Source of the DNA: Colletes latitarsis
Taxonomy: Eukaryota > Arthropoda > Insecta > Hymenoptera > Colletidae
DNA length: 64,000 bases
Assembly: GCF_051014445.1 (NCBI RefSeq)
Contig: NW_027488368.1
Coordinates: 24,526,001-24,590,000 of the forward strand
Reading direction: 5' to 3'
The number at the start of each line of letters is the position of its first letter. Within the stretch, counting starts at the first letter, position 1. Shown here one piece after another: positions 1 through 11,218 of the stretch. A program made the position numbers and the translations under genes. The notes beneath the pieces are model-generated. The model saw nothing but the letters and a program-made list of their open reading frames with translations. It searched no databases and was not told where the DNA came from.

Positions 1-1550
1 CGATATCCATTAAAATATTGACCGAGACTAGGTTTCATGGACTGTTTCCGTGTGGCACCACATTACTACCTGATCCAAACTAGAAAAAGCCCAGAATCTG
101 GCCATCAAGTATGAGATATATGCCGAAGTACGATCCTGATGAGAGCAAATCCCCAGACCTAACCTAGACCTAACATGCGTTATCCTCTAAAATATTGTTC
201 GAGACCAGGATTAATCGACTGTTTCAGTGTAGTACCACTTTACTACGTGATCCAAACCAGAAATAACCCAGGACCTGTTCAACAAGTATCTGAAGAATGC
301 GAAAGTATGGGTCTGATGAGGGCAAATCCTAGACCTAACCCTGACCTAACCTGCGTTATCATCTAAAACATTGATCGAACCCAGGTTTAATTGACTGTTC
401 CAGTGTGGTACCACATAACTACGTGATCCAAACCAGAAAAAACCCAGGATCTGGTCAACAAGTATGAGAAATGAGCGAAAGTATGAGCCTGATGAGGGCA
501 AGTCGCAGACCTATCCCAGACCTAACTTGCGTTATCCTCAGGAATATTGATCGAAAGCTGGTTTAGTTGACTGTTTCAGTTTGGTACCACATTACTACGT
601 GATCCAAACCAGAAAAAACCCAGGATCTGTTCAACGAGTATGCGAAAAATGCGAAAGTATGAGCCAGATGAGGTCAAATCCTAGACCTAACCCAGACCTA
701 CCATGTGTTACCCTCAAAAATATTCATCGAAACCAGGCTTAATCGACTGTTTCAGTGTGGTACCACATTACTACGTGATCCAAACCGGAAAAAAACCCAG
801 GATCTGTTCAACAAGTAAGTGAAGAATGCGAAAGTATGAGGCTGATGAGGGCAAATCCCAGGTCTAACCTAGACCTATCATGGTGTAACGTCTAAAATAT
901 TGGTCGTATCAAGGTTTAATTAACTGTTTCAGTGTGGGACCACACTAATACGTGATCGAATCCAGAAAAATCCAAGGATTTGCCCAACAAGTATGACAAA
1001 TATGCGAAAGTTTGAGTCTGATGAGGGCAAATGCCAGGCCTAACCTAGACCTAACATGCGTTATCATCTAAAATATTGATCGAAACCAGGTTTAATTGAC
1101 AGTTTCAGTGTGGTACCACATTACTACGTGATCCAATCCAGTAAAATCCAAGGATCAGCCCAACAAGTATGAGAAATATGCGAAAGTATGAGCCATATGA
1201 GGGCAAATCCCAGACCTATCCCAGACCCAACTTGAAAATATTGAGGAGGGCAAATGCCTCTAAAATATTGATCGAAACCAGGCTTCATGGACTGTTTCAG
1301 TTTGATACCACATTACTACGTGATCCAAACCAGAAAAAACCCAGGATCTGTTGAACAAGTATGTGAAGAATGCGATAGTATGAGTCTGATGGGGGCAAAT
1401 CCCAAGCCTAACCTAGACCTATCCTGCGTTATCATCTAAAATATTGATCGAAACCAGGTTTAATTGACTGTTTCAGTGTGGTACCACATTACTACGTGAT
1501 CCAAACCAGAAAAAACCCAGGATCTGTTCAACAAGTATGTGAAGATTGCG
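1..1550 (+). repeat. Satellite subfamily A, left block (about 9 monomers of ~176 bp)
   Basis: Head-to-tail monomers recur every 175-178 bp. Recognisable blocks in each are the TGTGGTACCACA palindrome, TACTACGTGATCCAAACCAG, CAACAAGTATG, a GCGAAAGTATGAG box, a double CCTAACC-type telomere-like box, and GCGTTATCnTCTAAAATATT. Monomers differ from each other by scattered substitutions. No open frame here looks like a gene. The block is interrupted at its right end by a retrotransposon insertion, and the array resumes after it in the same orientation. Confidence 0.95.
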
Positions 1551-1568
1551 AAAGTATGAGACAGATGA
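1551..1568 (+). repeat. Target-site duplication, left copy (element 1)
   Basis: The 18 bases AAAGTATGAGACAGATGA are satellite sequence immediately before the element. The same bases follow its A run at 4229-4246. The first three A's cannot be told apart from the tail, so the certain duplication is 15 bp. The 5' junction has GA(G) microhomology between satellite and element, which leaves 1-3 bases of uncertainty. Confidence 0.85.
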
Positions 1569-3681
1569 GCTCCTCCAGACCCTTGATGACGATCCATGGG
1601 GGCGCCCATATAAGGTGGTGCTGAATAAGCTCCGCCCGTGGGCGCCCCCCGTCACCGAGGGTCTTGACCCCCGGCTGCTGGAGGACGTGGTCAATACACT
1701 CTTCCCAATTGGGGAGAGGGGACCGCGTCCTCCGGCGGCGGCGGCTGTCCCAGTGGAGTGGACGGCCGAGCTGGGGGTCACGCAGGAGGAGCTGGCAGCG
1801 GCCATCAGACGGCTCGGGGTTCGTAACACGGCCCCGGGTCCGGATGGTGTGCCCGGCCGGGTTTGGGTCTTGACCCAGGGCGTCCTTGGGGCCGACCTCA
1901 GGCGGTTGTTCGACCGCTGCCTGAGGGACGGGCGATTCCCCCCCAGTTGGAAGGTGGCGAGGATGGTCCTCCTCCGGAAGGAGGGTCGGCCCGCGGAGTC
2001 TCCCTCCGCATACCGGCCCATTTGTCTCCTCGACGAGGTGGGCAAGCTCTTCGAGCGTGTGATTGCTGCCCGCCTCGTCGAGCACCTGTCGCGGGGTGAT
2101 CCCGGTCTGGCCGACTGCCAGTTCGGTTTCCGGGGGGGCCGATCGACTATCGACGCGATAGGTCGTGTGAGGGCCCTCTCGGAGGCGGCCGTCTCCCGGG
2201 GAGGGGTGGCATTGGCAATATCCTTGGATATTGCCAATGCCTTTAACACCCTCCCCTGGGAAGAGATAAGGAGGGGACTCGAATATCATCGAGTCCCCCC
2301 TTGTCTCAGGGCGGTCGTCGGGGATTATCTCCGCGGCAGGTGGATCGAGTATCCGGGCCGGGATGGTGATATGCGGAGGGAGGTGTACTGCGGTGTTCCG
2401 CAGGGGTCGGTCCTCGGGCCACTCCTGTGGAACATCGCGTACGACTCGGTGTTGCGGGCCGGCCTCCCCGACGGCGTCAGCACGGTGTGTTATGCGGATG
2501 ACACACTGGTGCTGGCCGTCGGGGCGCACTGGGGGAGGGCCATGCGTCGCGCGGAGGAGGGGTCGCAACGCGTCGTCGACCGGATCAGGGGGATGGGGAT
2601 GACGGTGGCGGTCCATAAGACCGAGGTGATTGCGTTTCATTCACCTCGGCAGGATCCGCCACCCCCTCTGATTCGGGTGGGTGGGGCTGACATCGAGGTG
2701 AAGCCCCAGATCAGGTATCTAGGGCTGATCCTCGATAGCCGCTGGCGTTTCGAGAAGCATTTCCGCTGCCTGGTCCCCCGGTTGGAAAGGATGGTTGCGG
2801 CTCTGGGCCGGATCCTGCCCAACCTGGGGGGCCCGGCGGGCCGAGTTCGTCGCCTCTATGTGGCAATGGTCCAGTCGGTGGCCCTATACGGGGCCCCCGT
2901 CTGGGCGGACGACCTGGCTGCCTCCCGGCGCAGCATGACTATGCTGCGTCGGGTGCAGAGGCGCATGGCGCTCAGGGTCGTCCGCGGGTATCGGACCATG
3001 TCACATGAGGCGGCGACGGTTCTAGCGGGGATGCCGCCCATGGACCTGCTCGCGCGGTCGCACGCGGTGATGTACCGGCACCGCGTCGACCGTCGCGCGG
3101 GGGTGGGGGCGGTCCCGGGCGGGCAGGAACCTGCTTGGGGCGTTTTGAAGCGCCAGGCCCGGCAGTCCGTGTTGCTCGCGTGGCAGGAGCGGCTGGCTCT
3201 GCCAACCGCGGGGCACCGGACTGTCGGGCCTGTTCGGCCACTCCTGAAGGAGTGGCTGGACAGAGGCCATGGCAGCCTCACCTACCGGCTGGCACAGGTA
3301 TTTTCCGGGCATGGCAGCTTCGGAAGATACCTGTGCCGGATAGGGAAGGAGCCGACGGCGCGTTGCTGCCACTGCGACGCTGAGCAGGACACGGCGGATC
3401 ATACCCTGGAGGTATGCCCCGCGTGGGAGGGGGAGCGCCGTGTCCTGGTCGGCGTCGTCGGGCGGGATGTCTCGCTGCCAGGCGTGGTGCGCGCCATGCT
3501 CGGCAGCGAGGAGAAGTGGAGGGCCGTGGCCTCCTTCTGCGAGAACGTAATGTTGCAGAAGGAGGCCGCGGGGAGGGAGCGCGAGCTTCAGCGGCGTGCT
3601 GAAGCACGCGCTCGTGCGGTGGCCCGAGGTCGTTGCCCGGTCGCGAGGCGTCGCGGGCGGCCGCCTCGGCGTGGCGGATGA
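1569..3681 (+). CDS. R1-clade ORF2 fragment: reverse transcriptase and C-terminal zinc knuckle
   Basis: This is the 3' two thirds of a non-LTR retrotransposon polyprotein that copies element RNA at a nicked chromosomal site. The frame opens at an ATG at 1546 inside the satellite, so its first 7-8 residues (MRKYETDE) are satellite-derived; that ATG is fortuitous and not a native start. Counting from it, the frame has 711 residues. Reverse transcriptase motifs are SAYRPICLLDEVGK, QFGFRGGRST, motif A with SLD (catalytic Asp 228), PQGSVLGPLLWN (Gly 287), and YADD at 316-319. A C-x2-C-x8-H-x4-C knuckle lies at 607-624, inside the GHGSFGRYLCRIGKEPTARC region typical of insect R1-like elements. The basic C-terminus ends RGRPPRRGG. 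The endonuclease is absent through 5' truncation, so this copy is not autonomous. All visible catalytic motifs are canonical, unlike copy 2. Confidence 0.93.
2208..2241 (+). repeat. 34-bp palindrome within RT motif A (copy 1)
   Basis: Arms GGCATTGGCAATATCC and its exact reverse complement are separated by two bases (TT). The catalytic Asp codon lies in the right arm (2227-2229). The complementary strand therefore also reads ALAISxDIANA in one frame. Confidence 0.9.
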
Positions 3682-4196
3682 CCTAGGCTGGGAGGGGGGT
3701 CCTGAGGGGACCCTCCTCCCGCCAGGCGGCGCCGGGTCGGACCGGTTGGGGGTAGGAGTGCCTCCCCCTACCGGTCCGACGCAAGGGGAGGCACCCTCGG
3801 CGGTCTGGTGCGGCCATGAACGCCCGGCCGCCGAGGGATGGAAACGGGGTCGCGGGCGGTTGCGAGTTGGGGCTCGCAGCCGCCACTAAACGCGGCCCCG
3901 GGACGGATAGCGGCGGGATGGAGTGGCCCCGTCCCGCCGCTATGAGGCAGTGTGTCTACTGGGGGGACCGATTGTCCCCCCGGGGGATGGGCGCGAAAGC
4001 GCGGGCACGGGGAGGATACCGGAAGAATGCTTCGAGCGATTCCCGGTATCCTCCCAAAGCGTGCCGAAGGGTCACCGTGGGGTTTTTAGTGGGTAGGTCC
4101 CGCGCCTGTCGTTGTACGGGCGCGGGGAATCCCACACACGCCTCCCACCTCTCCCCAAGGAGGTGGGAGGGAGTCTTTCGAAGATTTTCCCCACGA

Positions 4197-4197
<1 letters not shown>
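3682..4197 (+). other. 3' UTR of element copy 1, a chain of strong hairpins
   Basis: No coding sequence. At least seven inverted repeats follow one another: 3690-3720; 3736-3780 (about 18 pairs, one mismatch); 3907-3918 with 3932-3943; 3991-4002 (GCGC-GAAA-GCGC, a GNRA-type tetraloop); 4011-4022 with 4043-4054; 4099-4126; and 4141-4170. In this class of element the 3' UTR RNA is commonly what the reverse transcriptase recognises for target-primed initiation, so the structures are probable recognition elements. That role is inference here. Confidence 0.8.

Positions 4198-4231
<34 letters not shown>
4198..4231 (+). other. Poly(A) tail of element copy 1
   Basis: An uninterrupted run of 34 A's follows CCACGAC. 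The last two or three A's may belong to the target-site duplication. A pure A tail with no interruptions suggests a young insertion. Confidence 0.95.
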
Positions 4232-4234
<3 letters not shown>

Positions 4235-4246
4235 TGAGACAGATGA
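4229..4246 (+). repeat. Target-site duplication, right copy (element 1)
   Basis: Repeats the satellite bases found at 1551-1568. The satellite then continues with TGGCAAATCC, as it does in neighbouring monomers, so the insertion removed no satellite sequence that I can see. Confidence 0.85.
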
Positions 4247-5230
4247 TGGCAAATCCTAGACCTATCCCAGACCTAGCATGCGTTATCATCTAAAATATTC
4301 ATCGAAACCAGGTTCAATAGACTGTTTCAGTGTGGTACCACGTTACTACGTGATCCATACCGGAAAAAAACCCAGGATCTGTTCAACAAGTATGTGAAGA
4401 ATGCGAAAGTATGAGACAGATGATGGCAAATCCTAGACCTATCCCAGACCTAGCATGCGTTATCATCTAAAATATTCATCGAAACCAGGTTCAATAGACT
4501 GTTTCAGTGTGGTACCACGTTACTACGTGATCCATACCGGAAAAAAACCCAGGATCTGTTCAACAAGTATGTGAAGAATGCGAAAGTATGAGCCTGATGA
4601 GGGCAAATCCCACGCCTAACCTGGACCTAACCTGCGTTATCATCTAAAATATTCATCGAAACCAGGTTTCATTGACTGTTTCAGTGTGGTACCACATTAC
4701 TACGTGATCGAAACCAGAAATAACCCAGGATCTGTTCAACAAGTATGTGAAGAATGCGAAAGTATGAGCCTGATGAGGGCAAATCCCACGCCTAACCTGG
4801 ACCTAACCTGCGTTATCATCTAAAATATTGATCGCAACCAGGTTTCATTGACTGTTTCAGTGTGGTACCACATTACTACGTGATCCAAACCGGAAAAAAA
4901 CCCAGGATCTGTTCAACAAGTATGTGAAGAATGCGAAAGTATGAGTCTGATGAGGGCAAATCCCAGGCCTAACCTAGACCTATCCTGCGTTATCATCTAA
5001 AATATTGATCGAAAACAGGGTTAATCAACTGTTTCGGTCTGGTACCACATTAGTACGTGATCCAAACCAGAAAAATTCCCAGGATCTGTTCAACAAGTAT
5101 GTGAAGAATGCGATAGTATGGGTCTGATGGGGGCAAATCCCAAGCCTAACCTAGACCGAGCATGAGTTTTCCTCTAAACTATTGATCGAAACCAGGTTTA
5201 ATGTACTGTTTCAGTGTGGTACCACATTAC

Positions 5231-8200
5231 TACGTGATCCAAGCCAGGAAAAACCCAGGATCTGTTCAACAAGTATGTGAAGAATGCGAAAGTATGAGAC
5301 AGATGGTGGCAAATCCTAGACCTAACCCAGACCAAACATGCGTTATCATCTAAAATATTGATCGAACCCAGGTTTCATGGACAGTTTCAGTGTGATACCA
5401 CATTACTAGGTGATCCAAACCAGAACAAACCCAGGATCTGTTCAACAAGTATGTGAAGAATGCGATAGTATGAATCTGATGTGGGCAAATCCCAGGCCTA
5501 ACCCAGACATAACCTGCGTCATTATCTAAAATATTGATCGAAACCAGGTTTAATTGACTGTTTCAGTGTGGTACCACATTACTACGTGATCCAAACCAGA
5601 GAAAACTCAGGATCTGTTCAACGAGTATGCGAAAAATGCGAATGTATGAGCCAGATGAGGTCAAATCCTAGAACTAACCCAGACCTACCATGCGTTACCC
5701 TCAAAAATATTGATCGAAACCAGGTTTAATCGACTGTTTCAGTGTGGTACCACATTACTACGTGATCCAAACAGGAAAAAAACCCCAGGATCTGTTCAAC
5801 AAGTATGTGAAGAATGCGAAAGTATGGGTCTGATGAGGGCAAATCCCAGGCCTAACGTAGTCCTAACATGAGTTATCCTCTAAAATATTGATCGAAACCA
5901 GGTTTAATGGACTGTTTCAGTGTAGTACCACATTACTACGTGATCCAGACCAGTGAAAGCCCAGGTTCAGGCCAACGAGTATGTGAGAAATGCGAAGGTG
6001 TGAGCCTGATGAGGGCAGATCCAACACCTAACCCAGACCTAACTTGCGTTATCCTCTAAAATATTGATCGAGCCCAGGATTAATCGACTGTTTCAGGGTG
6101 GTACCACATTACTACATGATCCAAACCAGAAATAACCCAGGATCTGGCCAACAAGTATGTGAGAAATGCGAAGGTATGGGCCTGATGGGGGCAGATCCCA
6201 CACCTATCCCAGACCAAACTTGCGTTATCCTCTAAAATATTGATTGAGACCAGGATTAGTCGACTGTTTCAGTGTGGTACCACATTACTACGTGATCCAA
6301 ACCAGAAAAAGCCAGGGATCAGGCAAACAAGTATGAGAAATATGCGAAAGTATGAGCCTCAGGAGGGCAAATCCCAGACCTAACCCAGACCTAACATGCG
6401 ATATCCTTTAAAATATTGACCGAGACTAGGTTTCATGGACTGTTTCCGTGTGGCACCACATTACTACGTGATCCAAACCAGAAAAAGCCCAGAATCTGGC
6501 CATCAAGTATGAGAAATTTGCGGAAGTACGAGCCTGACGAGAGCAAATCCCCAGACCAAACCTAGACCTAACATGCGTTATCCTCTAAAATATTGTTCGA
6601 GACCAGGATTAATCGACTGTTTCAGTGTGGTACCACTTTACTACGTGATCCAAACCAGATATTACCCAGGATCTGTTCAACAAGTATCTGAAGAATGCGA
6701 AAGTATGTGTCTGTTGAGGGCAAATCCTAGACCTAACCCAGACCTAACATGCGTTATCCTCTAAAATATTGATCGAAACCAGGTTTAATGGACTGTTTCA
6801 GTGTAGTACCACATTACTACGTGATCCAGACCAGTGAAAGCCCAGGTTCAGGCCAACGAGTATGTGAGAAATGCGAAGGTGTGAGCCTGATGAGGGCAGA
6901 TCCAACACCTAACCCAGACCTAACTTGCGTTATCCTCTAAAATATTGATCGAGCCCAGGATTAATGGACTGTTTCAGGGTGGTACCACATTACTACATGA
7001 TCCAAACCAGAAATAACCCAGGATCTGGCCAACAAGTATGTGAGAAATGCGAAGGTATGGGCCTGATGGGGGCAGATCCCACACCTATCCCAGACCAAAC
7101 TTGCGTTATCCTCTAAAATATTGATTGAGACCAGGATTAGTCGACTGTTTCAGTGTGGTACCACATTACTACGTGATCCAAACCAGAAAAAGCCCAGGAT
7201 CAGGCAGGCAAGTATGAGAAATATGCGAAAGTATGAGTCTGATGAGGGCAAATCCCAGGCCTAACCTAGACCTAACCTGCGTTATCATCTAAAATATTGA
7301 TCGAAACCAGGTTTAATTGACTGTTTCAGTGTGGTACCACATTACTACGTGATCCAAACCAGAAAAAACCCAGGATCTGTTCAACAAGTATGTGAAGATT
7401 GCGAAAGTATGAGACAGATGATGGCAAATCCCAGACCTATCCCAGACCTAGCATGCGTTATCATCTAAAATATTGATCGAAACCAGGTTTAATTGACAGT
7501 TTCAGTGTGGTACCACATTACTACGTGATCCAATCCAGTAAAATCCAAGGATCAGCCCAACAAGTATGAGAAATATGCGAAAGTTTGAGTCTGATGAGGG
7601 CAAATCCCAGGCCTAACCTAGACCTACCATGCGTTATCCTCGAAAATAATGATCGAAACCAGGTTTAATCGACTGTTTAAGTGTGGTACCACATTACTAC
7701 GTGATACAGACCAGTGAAAGCCCAGGATCTGGCCAACGAGTATGTGAGAAATGCGAAGGTGTGAGCCTGATGAGGGCAGATCCCACACCTATCCCTGACC
7801 TAACTTGCGTTATCCTCTAACGTACTGATTGAGACCAGGATTAGTCGACTGTTTCAGTGTGGTACCACATTACTACGTGATACAAACCAGAAAAAGCCCA
7901 GGATCAGGCAAACAAGTATGAGAAATATGCGAAAGTATGAGCCTCATGAGGGCAAATCCCAGACCTAACCCAGACCTAACATGCGATATCCATTAAAATA
8001 TTGCCCGAGACTAGGTTTCATGGACTGTTTCCGTGTGGCACCACATTACTACGTGATCCAAACTAGAAAAAGCCCAGAATCTGGCCATCAAGTATGAGAA
8101 ATATGCCGAAGTACGAGCCTGATGAGAGCAAATCCCCAGACCTAACCTAGACCTAACATGCGTTATCCTCTAAAATATTGTTCGAGACCAGGATTAATCG

Positions 8201-11200
8201 ACTGTTTCAGTGTGGTACCACTTTACTACGTGATCCAAACCAGAAATAACCCAGGACCTGTTCAACAAGTATCTGAAGAATGCGAAAGGATGGGTCTGAT
8301 GAGGGCAAATCCTAGACCTAACCCAGACCTAACATGCGTTACCATTAAAAATATTGATCGAAACCAGGCTTAATCGACTGTTTCAGAGTGGTACCACATT
8401 ACTACGTGATCCAATCCAGTAAAATCCAAGGATCTGCCCAACAAGTATGAGAAATATGCGAAAGTTTGAGTCTGATGAGGGCAAATCCCAGGCCTAACGT
8501 AGACCTAACATGCGTTATCCTCTAAAGTATTGATCGAAACCAGGTTTAATCGACTGTTTCAGTGTGGTACCACATTACTACGTGATTGAAGCCAGAAAGA
8601 ACCCAGGATCTGAACAACAAGTATGTGAAGAATGCGAAAGTATGAGCCAGATGAGGGCAAGTCCCACGCCTAACCTAGACCTAACCTGCGTTATCATCTA
8701 AAACATTGATCGAAACCAGATTTAATTGTCTGTTTCAGTGTGGTACCACATTACTACGTGATCCAAACCAGAAATACCCAGGATCTGTTCAACAAGTATG
8801 TGAAGAATGCGATAGTATGAATCTGATGTGGGCAAATCCCAGGCCTAACCCAGACCTAACCTGCGTCATTATATAAAATATTGATCGAAACCAGGTTTAA
8901 TTGACTGTTTCAGTGTGGTACCACATTACCACGTGATCCAATCGAGAAAAAGCCCAGGATCTGGCCAACGAGTATGCGAAAAATGCAAAAGTATGACCCA
9001 GATGATGGCAAATCCCAGACCTATCCCAGACCCAACTTGATTTAGCCTCTAAAATATTGGTCGAGACCAGGGTTAGTCGACTGTTTCAGTGTGGTACCAC
9101 TATACAACGTGATCCAAACCAGAAATAACCCAGGATCTGTTGTACAAGTATGTGAAGAATACGATAGTATGGGTCTGATGGGGGCAAATCCCAAGCCTAA
9201 CCTAGACCGAGCATGAGTTTTCCTCTAAAATATTGATCGATACCAGGTTTAATGTACTGTTTCAGTGTGGTACCACATTACTACGTGATCCAAACCAGGA
9301 AAAACCCAGGATCTGTTCAACAAGTAAGTGAAGAATGCGAAGTATGAGACAGATGGTGGCAAATCCTAGACCTAATCCAGACCTAACATGCGTTATCATC
9401 TAAAATATTGATCGAAACCAGGTTTCATGGACTGTTTCAGTGTGATACCACATTACTACGTGATCCAAACCAGAAAAAACCCAGGATCTGTTCAACAAGT
9501 ATGTGAAGAATGCGATAGTATGAATCTGATGTGGGCAAATCCCAGGCCTAACCCAGACCTAACCTGCGTCATTATCTAAAATATTGATCGAAACCAGGTT
9601 TAATTGACTGTTTCAATGTGGTACCACATTACTACGTGATCCAAACCAGAAAAAACCTAGGATCTGTTCAACAAGTATGTGAAGAATGCGAAAGTATGAG
9701 ACAGATGGTGGCAAATCCTAGACCTAACCCAGACCTAACATGCGTTATCATCTGAAATATTGATCGAAACCAGGATTAATCGACTGTTTCAGTGTGGTAC
9801 CACATTACCACGTGATCCAAACCAGAAAAAGCCCAGGATCTGGGCAACGAGTATGCGAAAAATGCGAAAGTATGAGCCAGATGTGGTCAAATCCTAGACC
9901 TAACCCAGACCTACCATGCGTTACCCTCAAAAATATTGATCGAAACCAGGTTTAATCGACTGTTTCAGTGTGGTACCACGTTACTACGTGATCCATACCG
10001 GAAAAAAACCCAGGATCTGTTCAACAAGTATGTGAAGAATGCGAAAGTATGAGCCTGATGAGGGCAAATCCCACGCCTAACCTAGACCTAACCTGCGTTA
10101 TCATCTAAAATATTGATCGCAACCAGGTTTAATCGACTGATTCAGTGTGGTACCACATTACCACGTGATCCAAACGAGAAAAAGCCCAGGATCTGGCCAA
10201 CAAGTATGTGAGAAATGCGAAGATATGGGCCTGATGAGGGGAGATCCGACAACTATCCCAGACCTAACTTGCGTTATCCTCTAAAATATTGGTCGAGACC
10301 AGGGTTAGTCGACTGTTTCAGTGTGGTACCAATTTACTACGTGATCCAAACCAGCAATAACCCAGGATCTGTTCAACAAGTATGTGAAGAATGCGAAAGT
10401 ATGGGTCTGATGAGGGCAATTCCCAGGCCTATCCCAGACCTAACATGCGTTATCATCTAGAATATTGATCGAAACCAGGTTTAATCGACTGATTCAGTGT
10501 GGTACCACATTACCACGTGATCCAAACGAGAAAAAGCCCAGGATCTGGCCAACGAGTATGCGAAAAATGCAAAAGTATGAACCAGATGATGGCAAATCCC
10601 AGACCTATCCCAGACCCAACTTGCGTTATCCTCTAAAATAGTGGTCGAGACCAGGGTTAGTCGACTGTTTCAGTGTGGTACCACTATACTACGTGATCCA
10701 AACCAGAAATAACCCAGGATCTGTTGAACAAGTATCTGAAGAATGCGAAAGTATGTGTCTGTTGAGGGCAAATCCTAGACCTAACCCAGACCTAACATGC
10801 GTTATCATCAAAAATATTGATCGAAACCAGGTTTAATCGACTGTTTCAGAGTGGTACCACATTACTACGTGATCCAATCCAGTAAAATCCAAGGATCTGT
10901 TCAACAAGTATGAGAAATATGCGAAAGTACGAGTCTGATGAGGGCAAATCCCAGGCCTAACCTAGACCATAACATGCGTTATCCTCTAAAGTATTGATCG
11001 AAACCAGGTTTCGTGGACTGTTTCAGTGGGGTACCACAGTACTACGTGATCCAAACCAGAAAAAACCCGGGATCTGGCCAACAAGTATGTGAGAAATGCG
11101 AAGGTATGGGCCTGATGGGGGCAGATCCCACACCTATCCCAGACCAAACTTGCGTTATCCTCTAAAATATTGATTGAGACCAGGATTAGTCGACTGTTTC

Positions 11201-11218
11201 AGTGTGGTACCACATTAC
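5231..11218 (+). repeat. Higher-order repeat, copy 1 (5988 bp, 34 monomers)
   Basis: This segment recurs almost base for base downstream. Bases 5231-5588 match 11219-11576 at offset 5988. From about 5942 onward the match to copy 2 has offset 5634, because copy 2 lacks two monomers present here at about 5589-5942. Two of the few differences are 7547 (A here, T at 13181) and 7578 (C here, T at 13212). Upstream of about 5231 the match stops, so this is the left edge of the higher-order array. Confidence 0.9.

Larger units (their letters stand above)
1569..4231 (+). mobile_element. R1-clade non-LTR retrotransposon, copy 1, 5'-truncated
   Basis: This GC-rich insertion (far richer in G+C than the surrounding satellite) holds the reverse-transcriptase half of ORF2, a 3' UTR of about 516 bp and a 34-nt A run, and is flanked by an 18-bp target-site duplication. 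The 5' end corresponds to residue ~357 of the complete ORF2 in copy 2, between the endonuclease and the reverse transcriptase, so ORF1 and the endonuclease are missing. 5' truncation, A tail and duplication together are the signature of target-primed reverse transcription. The coding part has no frameshift or stop, which points to a recent insertion. Assignment to the R1 clade rests on protein motifs: no RNase H is seen, and there is a C-terminal CCHC-like knuckle. Confidence 0.95.

Noticed and set aside
4198..4231. Poly-lysine/poly-phenylalanine frames across the A and T runs
   Set aside because: Translation of the poly(A) tails and hairpin UTR; no coding signal.
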